Origin: Methylosinus sp. Ce-a6
GTDB lineage: Bacteria > Pseudomonadota > Alphaproteobacteria > Rhizobiales > Beijerinckiaceae
Length of the DNA stretch: 64,000 bases
Reading direction: 5' to 3'
Assembly: GCF_009811655.1 (NCBI RefSeq)
Contig: NZ_BGJX01000012.1
Coordinates: forward strand, 1-64,000
In this document: positions 34,391 to 42,658 of the stretch, piece by piece
Numbering within the stretch: the first letter of the stretch is position 1
Layout of the letters: each line of letters starts with the position of its first letter
Translations under genes and position numbers: made by a program
The notes under the pieces: generated by a model
Seen by the model: only the letters and a program-made list of their open reading frames with translations
The model's database searches: none
Told to the model about the DNA's origin: nothing

Positions 34391-35233
34391 ATGCATGGGC
34401 AGGACCGCTTTCTCCTCGCCGGCGTGATGGGCTGGCCCATCTCCCATTCGCGCTCGCCGAAAATCCACAGCTACTGGCTCGCCCGCTACGGCCTCGCCGG
34501 CGCCTATGCGCCGCTCGCCATAGAGCCCGGCCGGCTCGAGGCGGCGCTGCGCGCTCTGCCGTCGTTGAATTTCTCGGGCTGCAATCTCACCATCCCGCAT
34601 AAGGAGAGGGCGCTGTCCATCGTCGACAGCCTCGACGCGAGCGCCAGGCGCATAGGCGCGGTCAATTGCGTGGTGGTGGAGGAGGACGGGACGCTCTCGG
34701 GCCGCAATTACGACGGCTTCGGCTTCACCGCCTCACTGCACGCCGCCGCCCCCATGTGGCGGGCGGACGCCGGGCCGGCCGTGGTCATCGGCGCGGGCGG
34801 GGCCGCGCGCGCCGTCATCGCCGGCCTCATCGACGCCGGCGCGGCGGAGGTGCGGCTGTTCAACCGCACGCTCGAGCGCGCGCAGAAGATCGCCGCCGAT
34901 TTCGGGCCGCCGGTCGCCGCCTTCCGTTGGGAGGAGCGCGCCGAGGGTCTCGCCGGCGCGGGCCTTCTCGTCAATACGACGAATCAGGGCATGGTCGGCG
35001 AATCGCCGCTCGATCTGTCGCTCGATCGCCTGCCGACCGCCGCCCTCGTCTCCGACATCGTCTATGCGCCGCTGGAGACGCCGCTGCTGGCGGCGGCGCG
35101 CGCGCGCGGCAATGTCGCTGTGGATGGGCTCGGAATGCTCATCCATCAGGCGCGGCCGGCCTTCCGCGACTGGTTCGGCGTCATGCCGGAGGCGACGCCG
35201 GAACTGCGCGCGCTGATCGAAGCGACGCTCTGA
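34391..35233 (+). CDS. aroE: Shikimate dehydrogenase
   Basis: NADP-dependent reduction of 3-dehydroshikimate in aromatic amino-acid synthesis; 280 residues. Substrate-site motifs GWPISHSRSPKIHSYWL and GCNLTIPHKERAL (catalytic Lys), then the nucleotide-binding VVIGAGGAARAVIAGL and LFNRTLERAQ. It ends with GLGMLIHQARPAFRDWFG. Starts at the ATG at 34391. The stop lies 4 bp from the end of the converging phasin gene. Confidence 0.95.
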   Translation: MHGQDRFLLAGVMGWPISHSRSPKIHSYWLARYGLAGAYAPLAIEPGRLEAALRALPSLNFSGCNLTIPHKERALSIVDSLDASARRIGAVNCVVVEEDGTLSGRNYDGFGFTASLHAAAPMWRADAGPAVVIGAGGAARAVIAGLIDAGAAEVRLFNRTLERAQKIAADFGPPVAAFRWEERAEGLAGAGLLVNTTNQGMVGESPLDLSLDRLPTAALVSDIVYAPLETPLLAAARARGNVAVDGLGMLIHQARPAFRDWFGVMPEATPELRALIEATL

Positions 35234-35237
35234 ACCG

Positions 35238-35792
35238 TTACGCCACGAAGGCCGAAACGGCGAAGCGGAAGGGCGACCAGAGGCTCGACAGCTCGACGAG
35301 CTCGTTGGCGCGCTTCACGAAATTCGAGTAGCGCTCGCTCGCGAAGCGCGACTGCGCCTCGACCGCCTCCCCGACCGATTTCGCCTGACCGAGCGCCAGC
35401 GCCAGATCGAGGACCGCGGCGGCGTTCTCGCTTACGAGATCGAGCGCCTTCAGCGACCAGACGCTCGGGTCGAGCGGGATCGACTCGGGCTTCGGCGCCG
35501 ATGTCTCGAGCGTGGCGGCGACAATGGACAGGGTCGGGGTGAAGGTTTCGACGACGGGCGCGGCGGCCAGGGTCTCGAAAATCGGCTTCGCCGTGGTCTC
35601 GACGGCGGGCTCGGCCGTCGCCAGCGCCACTTCGACGGGCTCCAGCGCGGCGGAGACCGCTTCGATCTCGGCGGCGGGCGGCGCGGGCGCGGCGGCCGCC
35701 GGCTCCTCGTCGTCCAGCGCGTCCTTGAGGGTGATCGGCGGCTCTTTCGGCGGCGCCGGGCGTTTGGAAGGACCTCTCGTAGGGATGGCCAT
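35238..35792 (-). CDS. Phasin-family protein with long Ala/Pro/Glu-rich N-terminus
   Basis: Polyhydroxyalkanoate granule-associated protein by its C-terminal 75 residues: SVWSLKALDLVSENAAAVLD, LALALGQAKSVGEAVEAQSR and FASERYSNFVKRANELVE form the amphipathic helical phasin domain. The first ~105 residues are low-complexity (KEPPITLKDALDDEEPAAAA onward) and not part of the usual fold, making it longer (184 residues) than its neighbour phasin. Probably involved in PHB granule control. Follows a second phasin gene on the same strand after a 151-bp gap. Confidence 0.8.
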   Translation of the reverse strand: MAIPTRGPSKRPAPPKEPPITLKDALDDEEPAAAAPAPPAAEIEAVSAALEPVEVALATAEPAVETTAKPIFETLAAAPVVETFTPTLSIVAATLETSAPKPESIPLDPSVWSLKALDLVSENAAAVLDLALALGQAKSVGEAVEAQSRFASERYSNFVKRANELVELSSLWSPFRFAVSAFVA

Positions 35793-35943
35793 AGCTTCGG
35801 GCTCCTGTGCTCTGGTTCCGGCGCGCCGACCGTAATCGCGTCGGCGCGATGCTCGAGGAAAAAGCCGCCAAACTCACGCCGCAACGCGTCTCGTCGAGGC
35901 GCCGCGCGTCGCCGCCGCGGCGCCGTCGCAACTCACTCGCAGG

Positions 35944-36303
35944 TCACTTGCCGGTCGTCGCCTTCTGCAGCGCGGCGCCGAGCTCCTTCGCCTGGGTCTG
36001 GATCGTCTCGACCTGGCTCTTCACATACTCCGCCTGGAGCTGGAGAACCTCCTGCGGGTCTTTCGCACGCAGCAGCTTCTGAGCGAGGTCGAAGGCGGCG
36101 TTGACATTGGCTTCGGCGTAGCCGAGCGCCTTGGCGCTCACGTCCTTGGCTCCGACCTGGAAGGTGGCGGTCGTCGTCTCGACGGAGCCGATCGCTTTCT
36201 GCGCCGCTCCGGCGAATCCCTCGAAAGCCTTGCGCGCCTGCTCGACGCTCTTCTCGGCGAAGTCGCGGACTTCGTTCGGTATCTGATAAATCGGTTCGCT
36301 CAC
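35944..36303 (-). CDS. phaP: Phasin
   Basis: Compact 119-residue phasin coating PHB granules. The start is a GTG at 36303 (SEPIYQIPNEVRDFAEKSVE); the open frame upstream of it is not coding-like. Domain: QARKAFEGFAGAAQKAIGSV, KDVSAKALGYAEANVNAAFD, LQAEYVKSQVETIQTQAKEL, a standard phasin pattern with no extension. With the neighbouring phasin it suggests that the organism accumulates PHB. Confidence 0.85.
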   Translation of the reverse strand: MSEPIYQIPNEVRDFAEKSVEQARKAFEGFAGAAQKAIGSVETTTATFQVGAKDVSAKALGYAEANVNAAFDLAQKLLRAKDPQEVLQLQAEYVKSQVETIQTQAKELGAALQKATTGK

Positions 36304-36470
36304 GAATGCTTCCTTCTCGTCGGGTCGGCCGCCGGCCGGATGCGCGGCCGCTCTCGGCCGACCGTCTGCGGAGCCGTTCGCGCGCGCCGCGCGGCAGGAA
36401 CGTGAACCGCCCGGCCGAATATGGCTCAACTCATGCTGCAATGCAACATGCTTATGATCGGCGAAGACGG

Positions 36471-36812
36471 TCACAGAGCTGTGAGGCTGAGCCAATAGGC
36501 GGCGACGCCGGCGAGAACGGCGAGGCCAGCGTCTGGACGCGAGCGGAGGACGAGCAGAGTGGCGAAAAGGGCCGACAGATAGACGGGGAGGCGATTCGCC
36601 TCGCAGGCGTGGGCGACGCTCGGCGTCACCGTGACCGCGGCCAGGCCGGCCAGCAAGGCGGGCCCCAGCATTTTGAGCGGACCGGCGCCGCTCGCGAGGA
36701 GGGACAAGGCCCGGCTGTCGCGATCGGCGAGGAATGGCAGGCCGCGCGTCGCATAGGTCGACGCCGCCATCGCGACGATCGCGGCCCATAAATGACCAGC
36801 GTCAGAGCTCAT
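36471..36812 (-). CDS. azlD: AzlD-type branched-chain amino-acid transport subunit
   Basis: Small membrane partner of AzlC in amino-acid (branched-chain/azaleucine) export. The 113-residue product from the ATG at 36812 has about four helices, with STYATRGLPFLADRDSR near the start and LLAGLAAVTVTPSV in the middle, typical of AzlD. The ATG overlaps the azlC stop by 4 bp (ATGA), so the pair is translationally coupled. Last gene of a three-gene overlapping operon with azlC and the HTH-cupin-methyltransferase fusion. Confidence 0.85.
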   Translation of the reverse strand: MSSDAGHLWAAIVAMAASTYATRGLPFLADRDSRALSLLASGAGPLKMLGPALLAGLAAVTVTPSVAHACEANRLPVYLSALFATLLVLRSRPDAGLAVLAGVAAYWLSLTAL

Positions 36813-37492
36813 CGGCGCATTCCGTGAATGAGACAGGCGAGCGCCGCGCCGGCGAAGAGGCCGACAGTCGTATATCCCAGCCAGGCGCAAACGGCGGCGA
36901 CCGCAGCCGACGCCGCCATGGGGATGGCCGTTTCGCGGGACAGATTGAGCCAGGTGATCGCGACGAAGAGAGCCGGCAGGGCGAAACCAGTCGCCTCCGC
37001 CGCCATGGGGGCGTCTCTTTCGAGGGCCTCTCCGAGGAGCCCGCCGAGAGCGGTTCCGGCGACCCAGCTCGCATAGGCCCCGAATCCGAGGCCGAGGAGC
37101 CATGCGGTCCCGAATTTTTCCGGGACGGTGGAACGGCGCGCGAGGGTCGCGGCGAAGACCTCGTCGGTCAGGGCGAATGCGAAGAGGAATCGCGCATATC
37201 CGCTCTGCGGCAGCCTGTCCAGGAGGATCGGGCCGTAGAGGAGATGGCGCAGATTGACGAGACCCGACAAGACGACGACGATCGGGAGCGCATTTCCCGA
37301 AGCCAGGGCCGTCAACAAGAGAAACTGGCTGGCGCCCGCGAAGACGAGCGCCGAGACCGCGATGGCCTGAGCAGGCTCGAGGCCGAGCTTCACCGCCGCG
37401 GCGCCGAAGGCCATCGCGACGGGAAAATAGCCGATGGCGATCGGAGCCGCGGCGCGCAGCCCCGCGGCTCCGTTGGACAGCCGCGCCGTCAC
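36809..37492 (-). CDS. azlC: AzlC-family amino-acid exporter
   Basis: Membrane permease subunit, 227 residues from the GTG at 37492 (MTARLSNGAAGLRAAAPIAIGY). That start overlaps the upstream gene's stop as GTGA; earlier starts at 37531 or 37576 would lie deep inside that gene. AzlC features: IGYFPVAMAFGAAAVKLGL, VFAGASQFLLLTALASG, LVNLRHLLYGPIL and FALTDEVFA. Expected to export branched-chain amino acids or analogues together with AzlD. The tight coupling to a regulator-methyltransferase fusion is the notable feature. Confidence 0.88.
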   Translation of the reverse strand: MTARLSNGAAGLRAAAPIAIGYFPVAMAFGAAAVKLGLEPAQAIAVSALVFAGASQFLLLTALASGNALPIVVVLSGLVNLRHLLYGPILLDRLPQSGYARFLFAFALTDEVFAATLARRSTVPEKFGTAWLLGLGFGAYASWVAGTALGGLLGEALERDAPMAAEATGFALPALFVAITWLNLSRETAIPMAASAAVAAVCAWLGYTTVGLFAGAALACLIHGMRR

Positions 37493-39471
37493 AGCCGCCT
37501 CAGAACGAAGAAATGCGTTCCCCCGTCCCATTCGCTCTCTCCATGTGTGGCGAAAATGCGCTGGTGATCGATGCATTCGAACCCGGCATGGTCCGCGAGC
37601 TCGAGAAGCCGACGCGCGTGAGTCTTCTGCTCGACTTCATAATCGAGACCGGCGACGAGCGCCTGAAGTTCGAGAACATGAAAGCGATAGAAGGCCATGA
37701 ACGGATGCGAAGCGGGCTCCGGCAAATTCAGCGAAGCTATCTCCTGGAGAAAGCCGCGCAAGCGGCTCGTCGCCATGTCGCCGAACCCTGCGCGCGCGAA
37801 CAAAAGGCACGCCGGCGCCTCCTGGCGCATCCGATCCGCGAGAATTCTGTCCGCGGGATCGAGGCTTTCGTCCGGAACGGAAATCAACGTGTCGACGATA
37901 TATTGCAGGTGATGAGCGATGAGATTCGACCGACGTTCCGACGCGCTCGCGAAGGGCGAGATCATTTCGTCGCTCAAGACGAAGGTCGCTCCGGGTCGGA
38001 GGCAGCGGCCCACGCCGCGAAAAAACGACGAAGTATCGAGATGATGCGACGCCCCGATCGACAAAGCGGCGTCGAACAGCATGTTTTCGGGGTCGTAGCT
38101 GTCGATTCCCGCCATCACGGGGGTCACGCGGGCGTTTCCCGCGAATCTTTGCGAGAGATGCCTAAAAGCGGTTTCGCTCGGATCGACGGCCGTGATCATC
38201 AAATCCGACCGCGCCTCCAGCAGCATTTGCAGCGGAAGCCCGGGGCCGGAGCCGGCGTCGATCACGTTCAGCGGCTGATAGGGCTTTCGCGTGGGTAGCG
38301 CTCGGGCCGCCAGAAGCGACTGGCGGGCATAGGCGGGATGGACGAGTTCATAGGCCTCGTACGCGTCCACGTCGATGCGGTCCTCGAAGAGGACGATGTC
38401 GTCTCCTCTCTCCGGCTCGCCGATCGTGGTCTGCGTCTTGTGAGCGACGCCGGTCGGAATGGTCGGCAGTCCGAACGCCGTCAACGCTTCGGCCGCGAGG
38501 GCCGCATTCAGGAGCGACGAGGATCGCGCGACGATCCGCAACCGTTCGATTTCCTCGAGATCGATTATTTGCGGGCGGCGCGCCATATCGGCAAGTCGCC
38601 AAGCCTCCGCCGCGATCGCCGGTTGCGACGGCGCAGGATCCCTCAGACGCGCGAAACGCGACGGCCGCGCAAAGACGACCAGACTCGGCGAGGCGTTGTC
38701 CAGTATGAAAAAGCGCAGCGGCTGCTCGCTCTTTCGATTCGCGAGCAATTCACTGTCGAGCCGCGCTCGCGCCTCTGGCCTGCTCAGGGGACACTCGCCG
38801 AAAATGATCCGGTATAATTCGACTCCATTCTGCACTTCTATGCACACGCGCTCCACTACCCGCCGTATGCCCTCCCAATCGTCTCGATGCTCCGGCCATT
38901 TGAAATGGAGATCGAAGGGCGTGGCCGCGTCGTCGTGGACGAGCGGATACACGATCGTGACGAGCAGCCGCGCTGGGTCCTGCCCCGCTCGATAGAAATG
39001 GGGAGAGTCGGCTCGGAAGCGTCGACTTTCTCCAGCCGGAAGGCATAGCGGAGCTTCCTGCGGCCCAACGACCACGGAGCCGCTCAGAACGGTGACGTGC
39101 TCCTCGACGAGCTCGTTGTGAGCCTGAGAGTTTCGCGTCGCCCCCTCGGACAGATCCATGATGTAGGATTCGACCACGCGCGGAAACGTCTGACGATCGA
39201 TCAGGGTAACCGCGATCCCCTCCTGCGATATCGTATGCCCTCGGTCGCCCTCGATGAGGCTTCCGAACGAGACGCCCAGCGATGTCGCGAGACGCCATAT
39301 CGTTTCGATCGTCGGATTGCCATCGCCCCGCTCGATCCCCGAAAGCGTCGCCTTTCCGACGCCGCTGGCTTCGGAAAGTCCGACGATTGTGAGACCTCGC
39401 CGCTTTCGCGCGGAAGATAGATTGTGTCCCAAAATCTGTCGAATCTCGGACGCTACAGAGTCCACGAACAT
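37489..39471 (-). CDS. HTH-cupin regulator fused to a SAM-dependent methyltransferase
   Basis: The 660-residue protein starts at the ATG at 39471 with GGAG in front (a TTG four codons earlier is possible). Residues ~10-70 are an XRE helix-turn-helix (NLSSARKRRGLTIVGLSEAS, GVGKATLSGIERGDGNPTIE). Residues ~85-180 form a cupin (VEEHVTVLSGSVVVG, ESRRFRADSPHFYRA). A middle region (~180-395) is unrecognised. Residues ~400-500 are a class I methyltransferase with motif I LNVIDAGSGPGLPLQML and DAALSIGASHHL. The C-terminal 150 residues finish the methyltransferase. HTH-cupin regulators commonly precede azlCD; the appended methyltransferase is unusual. A substrate-dependent regulator/enzyme is inference. 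Confidence 0.8.
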   Translation of the reverse strand: MFVDSVASEIRQILGHNLSSARKRRGLTIVGLSEASGVGKATLSGIERGDGNPTIETIWRLATSLGVSFGSLIEGDRGHTISQEGIAVTLIDRQTFPRVVESYIMDLSEGATRNSQAHNELVEEHVTVLSGSVVVGPQEAPLCLPAGESRRFRADSPHFYRAGQDPARLLVTIVYPLVHDDAATPFDLHFKWPEHRDDWEGIRRVVERVCIEVQNGVELYRIIFGECPLSRPEARARLDSELLANRKSEQPLRFFILDNASPSLVVFARPSRFARLRDPAPSQPAIAAEAWRLADMARRPQIIDLEEIERLRIVARSSSLLNAALAAEALTAFGLPTIPTGVAHKTQTTIGEPERGDDIVLFEDRIDVDAYEAYELVHPAYARQSLLAARALPTRKPYQPLNVIDAGSGPGLPLQMLLEARSDLMITAVDPSETAFRHLSQRFAGNARVTPVMAGIDSYDPENMLFDAALSIGASHHLDTSSFFRGVGRCLRPGATFVLSDEMISPFASASERRSNLIAHHLQYIVDTLISVPDESLDPADRILADRMRQEAPACLLFARAGFGDMATSRLRGFLQEIASLNLPEPASHPFMAFYRFHVLELQALVAGLDYEVEQKTHARRLLELADHAGFECIDHQRIFATHGESEWDGGTHFFVLRRL

Positions 39472-39486
39472 CCCACTCTCCAATTG

Positions 39487-39550
39487 TTCGGTAAAATATG
39501 TAGGAGACGGTAAACCGTACTTTTATGGACAACAAGCTCGATTTACCGAA
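39487..39550. promoter_or_regulatory. Operator-like repeats upstream of the HTH-cupin-methyltransferase gene
   Basis: Three CGGTAAA sites: 39489-39495, 39508-39514 (19 bp apart), and an inverted TTTACCG at 39542-39548. The outer two form a perfect 9-bp inverted repeat (TTCGGTAAA at 39487-39495, TTTACCGAA at 39542-39550). The array ends 16 bp from the start codon and is AT-richer than its surroundings: a good candidate for autoregulation by the encoded HTH domain. The remainder of the 336-bp gap 39472-39807 holds the CtrA box and the kinase leader. Confidence 0.6.
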
Positions 39551-39694
39551 ATTGAGAGGGAGCAGGCGGCGCGGGACCTTTTCAGAGCATTCGGGCGCTC
39601 GGGCCGCGCCGCCTCTTCAGAGCGCCCGTTCATCATGAATCGTCGAAGCTTGTTAAAATGTCCTGCGCCGCATAGACCAAGCCGTGTCGAGCCT

Positions 39695-39710
39695 TTAAGT
39701 TTCTCTTAAC
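39695..39710 (+). promoter_or_regulatory. CtrA-binding box
   Basis: TTAA-GTTTCTC-TTAAC, an exact match to the TTAA-N7-TTAAC consensus of the cell-cycle regulator CtrA, 98 bp upstream of the histidine-kinase start. TTAA words are rare in this GC-rich DNA. Confidence 0.7.
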
Positions 39711-39807
39711 CGATCGCTCAGCTTCGATCGGCCGCGTCGCGTCTTCCCGCGCCGCCGTTTTGCGCCGGGAAGCCGGCGCTTGTCGCGTCCGAAGAGGCGC
39801 TGTCGAT

Positions 39808-42516
39808 ATGAGCGAGCACGACAGGCGGGGGATCGAAAGCGAAACGGTCGCCGCGCGGATTCGCGCCGATGCCGCCTTCGCCGCGCTCGAGGCGTCCGGC
39901 GCGCCCATCGTCGCGGCCGCGGGCGAGCCGCTCGCGGTCGTCCACGCCAATGAATCCGCCCTTTCCGTCTTCGGCGCCGATCTCGCGGCGCTGGGCGAGC
40001 GGCTGTTCCGGGGCGAGGAGCAGGGCGCGCGCCGCCTGCGCGAGCTCTCCTGCGCCCAGAGCCACGCCGCGGCGCCGCGCCTCGAGCGCCTGCGTTTTTC
40101 CTTCGGGCCGATCGCGCAGACGGCGACCGTGCTGTGCCGCGGCCTGGCCGCAGAGGCGGGCGGGCGGCCTCTTTTCCTCGTCGCCATGCTCGGCATGCGC
40201 TCGGCGAAATCCGAAAACGCGTCGGCCGCGGCCGTCGCCCGAGAGCTCGCTTCCGAACCCGATCCGGTCTCCGCGCCGGCGCGCCCGGCGCGGCCGGAGC
40301 GTTTCCTCTGGCGCAGCGACGCGGAGGGGCGCGTTCTCGACGTCACCCACGCGCTCGCCGACGTCGTCGGGCGCGAGAATGGCGACATAGCCGGGCGCTC
40401 CTTTCTCGAGCTGGCGAGCCGGCTGCGCCTTGCGCCCGACGACCGCCTCGCCGCCGCTTTCGCATCCCGCCGCTCCTGGAGCGGGGTAGAGCTCGATTGG
40501 CCGCTCGACGGCGGCTCGGCGCGGGTTCCGGTCACGCTCGGCGCTCTGCCGGCGTTCGACGACGCGCGGCGATTCGGCGGTTATCAGGGCTATGGGGTGC
40601 TGCATCTCGACCGGCTGCGCAGCGAGCCCGAGGCGCCTTTCGCGAATCTGGCCGTCGCGACGGCCGAGCCGAATGTCCCGGCTGTCGAGCCGCCTGTCGA
40701 GGCGGAGCCCGCGCCGGCGCTCGTGGGCGGCGCGAAAATCGTGCCGCTGAGGCCGACGCCGCGGCTCGAGGAAGCCGCCGCCTCCATCGGCGAGGCGCTG
40801 TCGCCGAATGAGCAGACGGCTTTCGACGAAATCGCGCGCGCGCTCGCCTCCGCGGCTCACAAGCCCGCCAAAGGCTCGGTGCGCGATCTATTCGAGACGA
40901 TCGAGCAGGCGACCGGACAGGTCGCGGCGACCTCGGCCGAGCCGGCGCCTCCCCAGACGGAGCCCGCGCCTTGCAATGAGAACGCCGCCTTTCCCGGCGA
41001 TCCGGGCCGCGCCGCGGCGCTGCTCGATCGCTTGCCGATCGGCGTGCTGGTGGCGCGCGGGGCGCAGGCGCTCTACGCCAATCGAACCCTGCTCGATTAT
41101 CTCGGCTATTCCGACGCCGCCGCGCTCGCCGCGGCCGGCGGCGCCGCGCGACTCTTTTCCGGCCGCCGTCCGCCGACTGCGGCGGATGGAGCCGCGGGCG
41201 GCGTCGTCGAGGTGCTCGACTGCGACGGCGAGCCGCTCGAGGCCGACGCGCGCCTCGAGCCGATCGAATGGGAGGGCGTTCCCGCCACGCTGGTGACGTT
41301 GCGCGGCGCGCGTCCGGCCTCGGCCGCGCCGGAATCCGCCCGCGCCGGCGCCCTGCGCCAGGAGCTCGAGGCTCGCCGCCGGGAGCTCGAGGCTCGCCGA
41401 CAGGAGCTCGAGGCTCGCCGCCAGGAGGCGGAGGAGCTGCGCGCCGTCCTCGACGCGATGAGCGACGCCGTCGCGGTCCTCGACGCCGACGGGCGGCTGC
41501 GCAGCGTCAACGCCGCTCTCGTCCGCCTCGTCGGCGGCGAGGCGCGCGCTCTCATCGGCTGCGGCCTCGCTTCGCTGTTCAGCGACGCGGATCAGGGCGC
41601 CGTCGCCGATTTTCTGCGCCGATCCATCCTTCGTGAGTCCAGGGAGGGCCTCAAGGTCTCGGCGCGCATCCGCAACGGCCGATCGATCGCGGCGCAGTTG
41701 ACGCTTCTTCCGCTCGACGCGCCGTCGGAGCAGAGGCGTTGCGTCATTCTGCGCGACATTGGCCGGCGCGACTCCGACGACGGGCTCGAGGCCGCCCGCC
41801 TCGAGGCCGAGCGCGCCAGCGCCGCCAAGACGGATTTTCTGGCCAAGGTCAGCCATGAGATCCGCACGCCGCTCAACGCCATCATCGGCTTCGCCGAGGT
41901 GATGATGGAGGAGCGCTTCGGCCCGATGGGCAATGAGCGCTACAAGGAATATCTCAAGGACATTCACACCTCGGGCGAGCATGTGCTGAGCCTCGTCAAT
42001 GATCTGCTCGACCTCTCCAAGATCGAGGCGGGAAAATTCGAGCTCGACGTCGAGCGTATCGACGCCAACGCCGTCATCTCGGAATGCGTGTCGATCATGC
42101 AGCCGCAGGCCAATCGCAGCCGTGTGGTGATCCGACTGTCGCTGTGGCCGCGCCTGCCGCGCATCCTTGCCGACGGCAGGTCGCTGCGGCAGATATTGCT
42201 CAACCTTCTGTCCAATGCGGTGAAGTTCAACGAGGCCGGCGGACAGGTGATCGTGTCGAGCGCCTTGACCGACGCCGGATATGTGGTGATCCGCGTCAAG
42301 GATACGGGCGTCGGCATGTCGGAGAGCGAGATCGAGACGGCGCTCGAGCCCTTCCGCCAGCTGGGCGCGTCGCGCGGCGGCACCGGGCTCGGCCTGCCGG
42401 TGACAAAGGCGCTGATCGAGGCCAATCGCGCGTCCTTCTCGATCAAGAGCCGCAAGAATCAGGGCACTCTGATCGAGGTCGCCTTTCCGCCGCCGCAAGT
42501 GCTCGCGGCCGAATAG
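39808..42516 (+). CDS. Soluble PAS-domain sensor histidine kinase (PdhS/CbrA-like)
   Basis: The 902-residue product from the ATG at 39808 (MSEHDRRGIESETVAARIRA) has no membrane helix. Weak PAS-like segments occur at about 30-130, 190-290 and 415-500. A heptad coiled coil (ELEARRRELEARRQELEARR) precedes a clearer PAS at ~570-680 (AVLDAMSDAVAVLDADGRLR). The HisKA H box is FLAKVSHEIRTPLNAIIGFA followed by EVMMEERFGPMGNERYKEYL, phrasing typical of the PleC/PdhS/CbrA kinases that act on DivK. HATPase motifs are LLNLLSNAVKFNEAGG, DTGVGMSE and GGTGLGLPVTKALIE. The upstream CtrA box supports a place in the CtrA-DivK cell-cycle circuit. Confidence 0.85.
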   Translation: MSEHDRRGIESETVAARIRADAAFAALEASGAPIVAAAGEPLAVVHANESALSVFGADLAALGERLFRGEEQGARRLRELSCAQSHAAAPRLERLRFSFGPIAQTATVLCRGLAAEAGGRPLFLVAMLGMRSAKSENASAAAVARELASEPDPVSAPARPARPERFLWRSDAEGRVLDVTHALADVVGRENGDIAGRSFLELASRLRLAPDDRLAAAFASRRSWSGVELDWPLDGGSARVPVTLGALPAFDDARRFGGYQGYGVLHLDRLRSEPEAPFANLAVATAEPNVPAVEPPVEAEPAPALVGGAKIVPLRPTPRLEEAAASIGEALSPNEQTAFDEIARALASAAHKPAKGSVRDLFETIEQATGQVAATSAEPAPPQTEPAPCNENAAFPGDPGRAAALLDRLPIGVLVARGAQALYANRTLLDYLGYSDAAALAAAGGAARLFSGRRPPTAADGAAGGVVEVLDCDGEPLEADARLEPIEWEGVPATLVTLRGARPASAAPESARAGALRQELEARRRELEARRQELEARRQEAEELRAVLDAMSDAVAVLDADGRLRSVNAALVRLVGGEARALIGCGLASLFSDADQGAVADFLRRSILRESREGLKVSARIRNGRSIAAQLTLLPLDAPSEQRRCVILRDIGRRDSDDGLEAARLEAERASAAKTDFLAKVSHEIRTPLNAIIGFAEVMMEERFGPMGNERYKEYLKDIHTSGEHVLSLVNDLLDLSKIEAGKFELDVERIDANAVISECVSIMQPQANRSRVVIRLSLWPRLPRILADGRSLRQILLNLLSNAVKFNEAGGQVIVSSALTDAGYVVIRVKDTGVGMSESEIETALEPFRQLGASRGGTGLGLPVTKALIEANRASFSIKSRKNQGTLIEVAFPPPQVLAAE
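41361..41422 (+). repeat. 21-bp tandem repeats encoding the kinase coiled coil
   Basis: Three nearly identical 21-bp units (GGAGCTCGAGGCTCGCCGCC plus one base) encode ELEARRR/Q heptads. The almost unchanged DNA suggests recent duplication, and copy number may vary between strains, shifting the register between PAS and kinase domains. Confidence 0.8.
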
Positions 42517-42658
42517 CCGGGTCTTTCGGCGCAGAGGGCGTGGGGGCGATTGCCGCTCGATGATGCGAGCGTGGATGTGGGACGATATAGCGCCCGAGCC
42601 GTCGATCCCGAGCGAGAAGCTCGCCGAGGACGGCGGGCGGGCGGGGAGCTGAAACGAG

